64,000 nucleotides of DNA from Flaccisagitta enflata (Eukaryota > Chaetognatha > Sagittoidea > Aphragmophora), in the NCBI GenBank assembly GCA_965153355.1, contig OZ231126.1:111166001-111230000 (forward strand), written 5' to 3'. The translations under genes and the position numbers were made by a program. This document shows, piece after piece, positions 54,291 to 64,000 of this stretch (its first letter is position 1; every line of letters starts with the position of its first letter). The notes beneath the pieces are model-generated. The model had not been told where the DNA came from, made no database searches, and worked only from the letters and a program-made list of their open reading frames with translations.

Positions 54291-55507
54291 GTGTTTGAGG
54301 ACGATCGCATAACAGATCATTTGTTGTTTTTGCATCTCATGCTGGAGTTCACTGAACAAGAACGACAGACAGAATTCCATACTATGGGTTACCGAAAAGA
54401 CACGGATGGTAACAGCGACTCATGTTAAACCGAACAGGACGGTTTCTGTGTATGTAATTGTAAGTGATTTTTGGTATTTTTGGTATTTTCGGTATTGGTA
54501 CCAATTTCGAGTTACATTGTAACAGTAAAGTTATATATGATATGTTACGCTAATTGACTCTGATAAATGTACTTTAGGCGGGCGCTGTTTTTGCAATCTC
54601 TTTTTCATCGATGGAATGGGGTCTGGACTTTGTGGTCTGAAGGATTATGATGCCATCGTCACTGATGGGAAAAAACAAAGTGCCGCACAAATAAAGGCTA
54701 CTTTACTTAAAAAGAAAAATTTCAACGAAGGTGAAAAAGCCAATGAGAGAGAGAGGGATGAGAGAGAGTGTATATGGAAGAGGGGTAGAGGGGTAGGGGT
54801 AGGGGTAAGGGTAGGGGTAGGAAAAGTTAATTACATGTAGTAATAAATGTTATAACGTTTCATGTCTTTACGAGCGATCAAAATTGATTCGCAAATGTGC
54901 TGAAAGTGTAGGCATGGAATTTTGTGTTCCACTGCGGCTGCTTAGCCGTTTTTTCGATTTAGGATTTCTGGTACCTCAAAAAAGAATTGTAGGTCAGTGC
55001 AATGTAATTAGCCAACCGACCGACCGACCAACTGACCAACCAACCGACACGGCCAGTCATAGAGATGCTTTTGTCGCACCTAAATTGTAATGTTTATCTA
55101 AAGAGGTCTCACTGGAGATGCACGGTGAAAGAAAGATTCTGATAAAGAACACGACAAATGCTGATAATTTTGAATTATCCCTTTTGAATGCTCGAGTAGC
55201 TTTGCAATATTTCAAATTGGAAACAAATGTACGGACAAGGTGAGCGTGGCTTTTTGATATATGTAGTAAATTAGTGAACTTCGTCTCATAGAATATGTGT
55301 TTGTGATAAAAAAATTTGTAAGTATTGATTCATGCCATTTTTGTATTAATTTCACAGTATTGAAACGTTGGCATACTTTTAGGCATTACACACTTCAAAA
55401 AGGATCGTCTCTGTACTTCCTAAACTCGGCGTGTTCATTCCAGCGTATCCCAGACTTGCTGGTGATTTTTTTTTCTGATGAGGTGAGTTTATAGGTTGAC
55501 TTTGATC

Positions 55508-55834
55508 TATTTTCATAAAAATTTGAGGCTAATACCTTGTTCTTATACTTTTGATTGAAAAATATTTTTCATAGAAATTTAAGCCCAATACCTTGTTCTA
55601 ATACTTTTGATTGAAAAATATTTTTCATAGAAATTTAAGCCCAATACCTTGTTCTGATACTTTTGTTTGAAAATTGTTTTTCATAGAAATTTAAGCCCAA
55701 TACCTTGTTCTAATACTTTTGATTGAAAAATATTTTTCATAGAAATTTAAGCCCAATACCTTGTTCTAATACTTTTGATTGAAAAATATTTTTCATAGAA
55801 ATTTAAGCCCAATACCTTGTTCTGATACTTTTGA
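55508..55834 (+). repeat. 56-bp tandem repeat inside an intron
   Basis: AATACCTTGTTC recurs at 55531, 55587, 55643, 55699, 55755 and 55811, exactly 56 bp apart. The array fills the intron between the capsid exons ending 55482 and starting 55841. Confidence 0.9.
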
Positions 55835-56286
55835 TTACAGGAGAAATAACTTGGGAATTTCCAAAATCGCTTTGTGTATCATCATGAGGACCTACAACAA
55901 ATTGAGGTCTTCAAAAACGGTCAATTGGTTCCTCAGCCCTCTTACTTGAACAACATGGATCTTTCTGATGAAAATTCTTTGGCTAATGACCATTGGTACC
56001 GTGAGCTACTTTGAAATTTCCCAAAAGCGGTCGACAGGATTTCCAGAGTGAAATTTCAAAAAGAGTTATTTTTGTTTTGCTTCCCATTTGAAAGCACTCC
56101 GAAGCATTTGATGAATCAAGACGATGGTTTGAATCTCATTACCTCTGGAACTATTGATTTGGGAACTATTGATTTGTGGCTAAGATTCAAATCTAGCCTT
56201 ACATCAAACAAGATCATTCAAATCGCTTCTTTTGAAAAATCACTGGTGCAATGCGATGCCTCTGGAAATATTCTTGTTAATTGAAC

Positions 56287-56732
<446 letters not shown>

Positions 56733-56868
56733 AACATTCAGATGTAGAAATTTATTGCATTCCCCCTTCCCCCTCCGCCCCCACTGATGAATTGTATTGT
56801 GAATGCTGATGATGATAGTTCATTTATCGCTATTGTTATTGCTAGTTTTGCCCCACAAGTCACCTGAG

Positions 56869-57117
56869 ATGGCGAAACTACGAAGAAATAAAAAGGGACA
56901 GTTTGTCCGAGATGAGACTTTACGCGGAACTAAAAGGCGAAGGAGGCGCCGCAGGGGACGGAAATCTCGAAGATCAAAGCGAGGGCGAAGGAGAAAGCAT
57001 GGGCTTTTGTTGGCGACACAGTCGAGGAGAAAAAGAAGAAGACGCCAAAATTCTGGGTGCGATTCAATTCCAAATGGGCTGGTTATTATGGCCAAGCGGT
57101 GCCTAAAATCAAAATGA
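56869..57117 (+). CDS. Arg/Lys-rich small protein
   Basis: ATG at 56869, 82 residues. MAKLRRNKKGQFVRDETLRG is followed by stretches of four to seven consecutive Arg/Lys and a short hydrophobic tail (GLVIMAKRC). It lies between the capsid gene and copy C of the PolB-like gene on the same strand, where a DNA-condensing core or minor capsid protein (as in adenovirus VII or X) would be plausible. Such a role is inference. Could also be a chance frame in purine-rich DNA; the adjacent frames are also open for part of the length. Confidence 0.4.
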   Translation: MAKLRRNKKGQFVRDETLRGTKRRRRRRRGRKSRRSKRGRRRKHGLLLATQSRRKRRRRQNSGCDSIPNGLVIMAKRCLKSK

Positions 57118-57614
57118 AATGATTTTCTACTTTATAGGAAATCTTTTGGCGACAATTCCATGTACGAGAGGCGCAGAAAGTTTAAACAATTCGAAGGCTA
57201 TTTATGATTTAGGACTTTTGACATGGCAACATCGAGACTTTGTCACGCACTCTGCTGTGCTCTGTCACAATGTGTAATGTTACGCGCTCCGCTTTGATTC
57301 AACTACATTGCAGTATACCAGAGTGTCACATTTTAGTTATAAATGATGTGAAAATTGCTCTGTATTGATTTGAATGTGTTGCCTACTACTATTTGCCTAT
57401 TTCAACAGAAAAGTTTCTACGTACTAAATGAAATTTGGTAAGAGTACTGTGACTCGGTGACACTTACCTCTTTTTCATCGTTATGACATTTGGAACTGGA
57501 AAAATGGCGGACCCGCCATAGCGAAATCGTTGCACCATGGCCATTTTGACATTAAATGAAGTCTTAATGACTTGAGTGGAAGTAATGCTGTGAGGCTCTG
57601 CTGCAATCAACACA

Positions 57615-58418
57615 ATGAATGGATTAAGTTACACCGAATTTAACGATGCCATCGTTCGTGATGTGCATAGTTCTGCGGCTGCAAATGACTATTGTGACGA
57701 TTTAAAACAAATTGTTGAAGCCAACTGGAACACTGTGAGATATCAAATAACAATAAATGCCAACATGATGGTCAGTGAATTTAACTTTCGTCTATCATCA
57801 AATCGCCCCCTCAGTGATGCTCATCTCCGTAACTGGTGGCCGTCCCCCTTGTGGCCGTCCCCCTTGTATGTCTCTGATTACTTAATTCAATTCGTGAGGG
57901 GTGTGCTATACCATTACTTTGTAAGAAGAAGAAGATTGGTGAGAATAAACTTCAGTCCAAATATGGGAATAATCTTGACCACTGGGGGGTCGCATTCTTT
58001 TATCTGGGCAAGTCGCTCCAATCATGCCATTTTGAACAATTCCTGGCTGATTCATGACCTGCCATCATTCAATCATTTTATTGAAGTGATACTGAAAAAT
58101 GAGGACTTGCATGAAGTGATGTTATCGAATTTATCAACTTTAAGCACTAAATATTCAGATGGTTTAGTGGCACCATTGTCATTAACATTCCATCTCACCG
58201 CGGAGCCGTCCAAAATATTCGGTACTCAAGTAAAAAGTTTGAGTCAAAATAAATGCAGTGGCGGTGATTGTGATAGCCATATGTGTGTTTGGCTTGCTTT
58301 AAGTAGCATTTTTGACGTGGAAAGTTGTGGAACTGCAAAAATGAGAAAAAATCAAGCAAGAAAAAAAGTTAACAGAAAAATAGCAAAAAAATTAGAAAAA
58401 ACTTTTTGGTATGGCTGA
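57615..58418 (+). CDS. Copy C N-terminal domain, 267 aa
   Basis: ATG start MNGLSYTEFNDAIVRDVHSS. This is the longest uninterrupted version of the N-terminal part of the PolB-like protein and shows the LINE-free target site (57931-57960). The middle has a CDSHMCVWLALSSIFD segment resembling the 'CxxxALxxxF' stretch in N-terminal domains of such polymerases, and ends with KKVNRKIAKKLEKTFWYG before the next piece, which overlaps it in another frame. Confidence 0.7.
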   Translation: MNGLSYTEFNDAIVRDVHSSAAANDYCDDLKQIVEANWNTVRYQITINANMMVSEFNFRLSSNRPLSDAHLRNWWPSPLWPSPLYVSDYLIQFVRGVLYHYFVRRRRLVRINFSPNMGIILTTGGSHSFIWASRSNHAILNNSWLIHDLPSFNHFIEVILKNEDLHEVMLSNLSTLSTKYSDGLVAPLSLTFHLTAEPSKIFGTQVKSLSQNKCSGGDCDSHMCVWLALSSIFDVESCGTAKMRKNQARKKVNRKIAKKLEKTFWYG

Positions 58419-60428
58419 AAAAAAAGGAATAGAAAAGGACATTCTCTCAGAGAGAATTGGTCATTTGGGATTACCAGAAAGATATTTTGGAGAATTGGAG
58501 AAATATCTAAGCCATTCTATAATTCTACTAAGTGAAAAAATGATGATTGTTAGAAAGGTTGCTAACGACAGAATTTTGAAAACTTCAAAATCCCAAAGAT
58601 AATTCTCCTCGAAAAATGTGTCAGACAGAAACTATGGGAATTTCATTTATCTTTTAACTAAAAATGAAAATCATGTGCAGTTGGTCTTGAATCTGCACAG
58701 ATACTCCAAAAAATATGTATGTTCAAAATGCACAAGGAGTTTTGCCAGTGGTCAAATGTTAGAATATCACTACAAGTCAAAAGTGTGCGGAAAAAAACGC
58801 TTTGTTGGCGAAAGACAAGTGACATTCCCCTATGTTGCAGAAAAAATTGTGTCAGAAAATGCTGTATTCAGAAATTTGAACATCTGCAAGGATACCAAGT
58901 ATGCACATTGCTTGATTAACGGCCAATCAGACTCCTCAATAAGTCTGAGCATGGAAATTGATTTGAAAGGTACTGATCAAATGGTGCTAAAAAAAAAATT
59001 TGAAAACCTGACAGAATGTGCCTCGTACATTATAGAATTTCCTACAAAATGCGCTTTGTGGGTTTTGGCAGAACGTATGGCATTGCATTACGACTCAATA
59101 CGGAAAATAGAAACGGCATTAAATGACTATGAGAATGCCGACAAGGAAGGAATTGACATGAGCAAATTGAAGCAGCTTCAGATGGTAAAAAATGAGACTG
59201 TCAAATATTTGAGCAAATATGACGTTTATTCGTCAATTGGACAAGAAGACCCAAAAATGGTCAGCAATTTCATGTATGAGCTACTATCAAGAATAAGCGA
59301 AAATTGAGAATGTGAAGATGTTCACGTTAAATATGACAAAAATCTGTTACAATTTGTCACGGCAGACAAATTTCCCTTGAATTTTATATTGTTAAATAAG
59401 TTTGGAGCCATATTTCATGAGAAAACGGCAAACCCAGATATGTTTGCACACCTCAAAGATGCTGTGAGTTTGTTTAAAAGTGAGTTTGGTGTGAACATTG
59501 TGGGCTAAAGAAACCCAACTCAGATTGGCAGGCTAATGATGGCCAGTACATTAGACGAAGGGAGGAGAAATACTTTTTTCTCTCCGAGTGTAGTATTTTC
59601 TCATGAAATAGACAAGACATTTGTCTCATATGGGGTACTAAATGCCAAGAAAAGCATTTGTCATAGTAAAAGTTTTATGAAATCGGCATTGAGTGTTGAT
59701 TTTGAAAAATTTTACAGTCATTTAGCACTTAAAAAAAGGCAAATTGGATGCTCCTAGGTTTGCCACAGGTGTACGTGAGAGAAGGGAAGTCTTATGTCGC
59801 CAAGAGGAGTCGAAAAGGGTTTTCCTTTGCTAACATGATACTCAGTGCTATAGAATTTTGCTGTGAGGCTGCATTTTCGATATCTCATTTAAATGGGCGA
59901 GAAAGAATGGGCGAGAAAGAATGCGATATAATATGATGTTTGATGCAATTTTCAAAATTGCAGGAGAGGAGGTATTTTTCGAGGCCGACGAGTGTTTTTT
60001 TCACTCATGTCCAAAAATATGTCATAGACATGACAGTAACATGACAGAGGGTCACAAGTTGACCTGCGATTCTTGTAAGACACACGACATGGCCGACGAT
60101 GGCAGCGCCCAGTTAAAATTTATCAAGCCCCGCCTTTGGAAGATGAAAACAAATGAACACGGTCATTTGATTCATGCTTTGAAAAAAAATGTAACTTATG
60201 ACCAAGACCACAAAGACACAATAGAAAAAGCGGCAGTCATGTACAAAAAAAGTGGAAAAAGGATTGTCAGTGTATCTGAATGCCAAGTGTTGTCTTTTTG
60301 GCATAAAAGCACTGGGGCATTCATGGACAATCTAAAATTGCCTTGTAAGCCTGAATGCCAAAGCATACAGTTGTCTACTCTTTTAGAGCAATTAACTATG
60401 CAAAAATTCCCTTTGTTGAGATATGGGG
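58411..60428 (+). pseudogene. Copy C zinc-finger to linker part, broken
   Basis: Includes the YVCSKCTRSFASGQMLEYH finger (near 58712), the NPTQ..GRLMMAS block, the FEADECFFHSCPKIC block (near 59975) and a RIVSVSECQVLSFWH stretch, which corresponds to the 'vv.iWEcxw' block of PolB_2 proteins. Stops and one frameshift separate the pieces. Confidence 0.7.
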
Positions 60429-61342
60429 TAGATAATGATCTATTTGTTTTACTTCATAGAGTTAAATTTTAACGCGTTCTGAAAAAAACTCGCCCCGGGA
60501 AGTGTCTAGACTCACGACAAGCGTAAATCACCACCGATCTAGGCTTTCTTGGGTTTGTTTGGTAGAGATTTGTTTTCTCTCGCGACTTTTGCTATCTAGA
60601 ATGGTCGTTTGTTTGTTTGAAATAGATGAGAGGTACAAATATAAAAACGATTCATGACTGACAAACACAACTTTACGTTCAGAGTTAGAGTCCAGGGACT
60701 GAAAGGTCAACTTCAGAGCAGTCCATCAAAATCGTTTTTAAGCAAAAGCATTTCGTCTAAGTTATGGTCAAAACAATTTTTGTCACTGTTAATCTTCAAA
60801 TTGAGAGGTTATTTCACTTTTCTTACTCGATCTACTTCATCAGGAGGATGATTACTCAATGTAGCGCGGTTTTTTACAGAGAGTTTTCTGCGTCACTCAG
60901 TGCGTAGCACTCAGTTGTGGTGCGTTGCGCATGTGTATAAAGATAAGAAAATAAAGATTTGTTTTTCAATATATTTCGCAGTTCTCCTGCCGTTGCATGT
61001 AGCCAGACATGAATTGAGATGCCCTCTAATATCACACGATCTCCAAAAAATGTTTTTGTCATGATTTTCCACATTTTTAAAAGTAAGGTGACGCGCAGTG
61101 ATACATGTGAACTGAGACTTGGACTCTGAAAAAAATGTGTGGGGGCAAGTTCTAGAAAATAAGCGTACAATTCATCGACCATTTTTTTTCGTCATTTTTG
61201 TAAATGAAAAATTATATAACTTGAAATCGATATAAGCTAAAGATTTCTGGTCCCCCTAGTTTTTTTCGCGGCTTCATGTTTCATAGGTGGGGAAAAAATC
61301 CATATTCAGAAGCGTCAGGGAGCAAGTTATACTTCTTTACCT
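60429..61342. mobile_element. hAT-like non-autonomous element, 914 bp
   Basis: ATATGGGG is repeated at 60421-60428 and 61343-61350, and copy B shows the empty site (single ATATGGGG at 44734), which proves insertion with an 8-bp target duplication. Ends (TAGATAATGATCTAT.. and ..ATACTTCTTTACCT) are weakly inverted. No transposase visible. Confidence 0.85.
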
Positions 61343-62054
61343 ATATGGGGCATTAACTCACGATAAAGTTATATGTGCAATCAAAAATGGAGATTTGAAT
61401 GGCTTTATAAAATGTACCACAGTTGCAGGAGCAACATCGAGGCGCAATTTGGGCGCAATGAAGCCATTTTTCTATAAAAACGAAGATGTTTCAGAGACCA
61501 GTTATGACGTGAAAGAGAAAATGGTTTCAACTTTGATTTTGAGAGAAATGCTGAATAATGAAGCAACCAGAGATTTTTCAATCACGGACATTTCAGAAAT
61601 TACCGAATACCGTCTTTCTGATTCACATCCCTTTCACGCTTTGGAAGCACCAGTGTTTAATGCCTTTAAACAGTATAAACCATGCACTGGGTTTACTCAA
61701 ATACTCAAGGGAAGTCTCAATTCTGCTGTCGGAGCACTTGGCATATCCGGAGATAAGCACAAAAATAGCTATCTAATGAAAGAAAGCGATATAACACACA
61801 TACAAAATCTGCATAATTTGTCGCATGGAACTGTGGTGAATGCAGACAAAGGACTATTTCATTTTGCAAGTGCATCAAGGATTTGCAACCTTAAACATTT
61901 GCACATGGCTATTATTTCAAATGGTATCTCAATATTTATTAATTTTTTTCTTTCCTGGAATTTTTATTTCCTGTGTGACAGGGTATGTTTTAACAGAACA
62001 TTCATTTCTGGTTCAGATGATGTATTTCTGCCTTATACTTACCATTTATGGTAA

Positions 62055-62846
62055 TAATTAGGCTTTTTATGCAAGATTTTTCTCATTTTCAGAGCTTTAT
62101 ACATAATACCGTTGAGCCAATAATAAGCAAAAATCATAGAAATTGCAGAAATCTTTAAAAATGGATAAAATCGTTCAGCCTGTTGTGTGATAGAAAAAAT
62201 TGTTTCTGATTATTCTGAAGATGTTTGTTTGAATCAGTATTCTTGTTATTCTAAGATTCCTTTCCCTTGTATGTTAAAAAACAACATTTTTTATCTATAG
62301 AATATTTGCAAAAAAAAGGCAAAAAAGGGCAAAATCAATAAAAATTGCAAAAATCAGTGCTCAAGCTTCTTCCTCCAGGACTTGCAACCTGGCATGGGTG
62401 TTTCACTTAATTTTTTTCTGTTTTTTTTTCAGAATTTATTTGTTTTTTTTTTCTTTCAAATCAATGTTAACACCTACACAAATATGGGTAGGGCTTCATG
62501 GTCAAACTAGAAACCAGTTTGACAAAATCTTTAACCACTAAGGCAATTCCATCAAAAGTGGACAAAAATGTAAAATCACCTTTAAAGCACCTAAAGTACC
62601 CTTAAATGCACAATTAGGTGATGAGGTAAAAATGTAAACCACTAAGGCAAAAATAAGTAGTAATAAACATTGAACAATTTAAATTGAAAATAAGATTTAA
62701 AAGAAATTGTAAAGATTAATAACTGAGCGAGTTCTGTGCTAGATCACCAAGACCTCAGTAACAAGTCATAAAGAAAATAAAATGCAATCAAGGTAAAAAA
62801 GTAAATGAGCAGGATTTGTGCAAAATCACCAAGACCTCATTTACTA
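62055..62846. other. No gene seen
   Basis: AT-rich DNA. A short segment (ATCACCAAGACCTCA) is repeated at about 62744 and 62825. Confidence 0.5.
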
Positions 62847-63491
62847 ACGGGTGGTCAAAAAAAAAGTGACTAAGCTAGAATTTTTTCCAATAAGTTTGCA
62901 ATTTTTTTTATGAGTTGATATTTTAAAAATAAAGTAAAATGTATAAAAAAATTTAATTTTTTCCAATCTTATAAAACAGAAAATTACATAAGTACAAAAA
63001 AATAAAATGTTTGCATAGATCAGTTATAACATAGATAATCAGTTGTTTTTAAGAACTGAATATATTAATTAGGTCCTGTCTGAAATGAATACAATTATTT
63101 ATAAGCCTCCAAGTTTTGGTTTTAGAGATTTCGGTAGAAAAGGAAAGGATGTTTTTTAGAAGTACCTTTTGTTTTGTTTTATGTTTGTATTTTTGTAATT
63201 TCTCTTAGGTTTCTAATCAGCTTTTGAGTCGTTGTTAACTATAAATAGTGAATCTATAAAAAAAATTTAATTTTTTTACAGAAAATTATAAGCAAAAATT
63301 GAGGCGGTCCAAAATCAAAATTAGTTTATTGTAAATGATTTGAAATATATAGAAAATATACAAAAATTGTCATAATGAAAAAAATTGTCCTGCTCTATAT
63401 CTAATTAGTAAAAAAAAATTTTTTTACTCTAAATATTTTTTTACAAAAGATATGACAAAATGAAAAAGACACTTTTTTTTTGACCACCCGT
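62847..63491. mobile_element. Mariner-like TIR element, 645 bp
   Basis: ACGGGTGGTCAAAAAAAAAG at the left end and its inverse CTTTTTTTTTGACCACCCGT at the right, flanked by TA on both sides. Interior is AT-rich without a transposase. Confidence 0.85.
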
Positions 63492-64000
63492 TATTTTCAT
63501 TAAATCATTCATCATTCTGAGATGAAACCTTCCCTAGCTCCCTGTCCAACCACAGCAGCAGAAGTCTCAGAGACAGATGATGGCCCTTTCCACTGCACTG
63601 TGTGTGGCATGGGTAATGAGGTATTTCTCTTTGATGGCAAGTAGTTCAGCTTCCTTGAAGTCCAAAGTGAAAGGTGGCTCTGTCAACTTGGCTGATTACC
63701 AGTCAACCTTTGAAGCAGCTTTGAACTTTGGTCCACAACACCAGTGCAGTCAAAGACATTTTTCAGCAGGGTTTATCTTGCAGCAACAGAGGAAAGGGGG
63801 GGTTAACTTCTGTGCCAAAGAGGGCAAAAATCCTCCAAATGCACCTCATGCAGTCAAAGTGGAGACAGACTCCAACCAAACTCCTTGAGCTGGGATATCA
63901 ATTTTTTGGTAACTGTTTCTGTGAAACCATTTATGGCATGGGGGTGTGATCACAATCATGCTGGTCTGGGCAAATTCCAACCCATTTCTTGACTATCTCT
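63492..64000 (+). other. Window end; possible repeat-derived coding fragment
   Basis: Around 63540-63640 a frame reads EVSETDDGPFHCTVCGMGNE before a stop, with a CxxC pair; a second frame follows to 63888. No family recognised and the frames are short. Confidence 0.25.

Larger units (their letters stand above)
53805..56284 (+). pseudogene. Polinton-type capsid protein (F54H12.2-like), exon-split
   Basis: Exons: 53805-53987, 54291 to about 54409, possibly 54576 onward, about 54880-54992, about 55104-55239, 55358-55482 and 55841-56284, several with strong signals (GTAAGTATAG, GTGAGTTT, TTTCACAG). In order they match the capsid layout: VTFQIPPNVPSELYGKMSHL (start of the first jelly roll), DQISCVNFLPCFLF, a HLLFLHLMLEFTEQER block, NADNFELSLLNARVAL, LQKGSSLYFLN...RIPDLLVIFFSDE, GNFQNRFVYHH...VFKNGQLVPQP, and a closing ELFLFCFPFES block. 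Polinton and adintovirus capsids form icosahedral shells. A TAA near 55850 and a TGA near 56008 are in frame, so the copy is dead. Capsid genes of this type normally lack introns. Confidence 0.7.
57151..62054 (+). pseudogene. PolB-like gene copy C with hAT-like insertion
   Basis: Near-identical to copy B from 57151 (matching 35870) to about 61994 (matching 45382). Pieces: 57615-58418, 58411-58602 (TAA), 58618-59307, about 59310-59505 (TAG... 'ctaaag' where copy B has 'ccaaag'), 59536-59757 (one A fewer in an A run near 59736), 59921-60428, insertion 60429-61342, then 61343-61994. Sequence diverges from copy B just at the motif C-like segment. A 15-bp tandem duplication (TGGCCGTCCCCCTTG) at 57837-57866 and a 12-bp one near 59905 are specific to this copy. 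Same domain layout as copy B. Confidence 0.75.

Noticed and set aside
57938-57955. GTGAG...CAG segment absent from copy B seen as a tiny intron
   Set aside because: Seventeen bases are too few for a spliceosomal intron; loss is better explained by LINE insertion at that point.

Overview
The window looks like invertebrate (metazoan) nuclear DNA. Genes carry GT-AG introns, and di- and tetranucleotide microsatellites are dense. It holds a BEL/Pao-type LTR retroelement, a LINE with a separate ORF1, several TIR elements and many fragments of Polinton/Maverick (adintovirus-like) genes. I cannot name the species; the repeat mix would suit a crustacean or another marine invertebrate, but that is only an impression.

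Layout. 1-2.5 kb: no gene. 2.6-13.8 kb (-): a nearly complete Polinton-type DNA polymerase B gene spread over about 11 kb, with spliceosomal introns in its palm region, frame breaks in the N-terminal half, and 4 kb of repeats between the exonuclease and palm exons. 13.9-16.2 kb (+): a three-exon membrane-protein gene. 17.5-19.5 kb (-): three unidentified reading frames upstream of the polymerase on its strand. 19.69-31.33 kb: an 11.6-kb LTR retroelement with 0.58-kb LTRs, a 945-aa Gag with a DUF1759-like region and no pol, inserted in a CT microsatellite. 31.6-35.3 kb (+): genes for Ser/Thr/Pro-rich (mucin-like) membrane proteins. 35.9-45.8 kb (+): a second, different PolB-like gene (copy B), broken by a 5.6-kb LINE and by frameshifts. 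46.8-49.1 kb (-): an exon-split superfamily 3 helicase. 50.2-50.8 kb: a fold-back element. 51.9-52.7 kb (+): a Ly6-like secreted protein gene, the best candidate for an ordinary host gene. 53.8-56.3 kb (+): an exon-split capsid protein of the F54H12.2/Polinton family with in-frame stops. 56.9-57.1 kb (+): a very Arg/Lys-rich small protein. 57.15-62 kb (+): copy C of the PolB-like gene, interrupted by a 0.9-kb element with an 8-bp target duplication. 62.8-63.5 kb: a mariner-like TIR element.

The most unusual point is that three viral hallmark genes (PolB, SF3 helicase, capsid) are each cut into exons by canonical introns; one intron falls inside the PolB active-site motif C and another inside the helicase P-loop. 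They are mostly damaged and read as a graveyard or island of Polinton-like sequence that gained introns. A second notable item is the Gag-only LTR element with four copies of a 25-bp leader motif and about six internal copies of its own polypurine-tract-like G-rich motif. All family assignments come from reading motifs by eye; no database search was possible.
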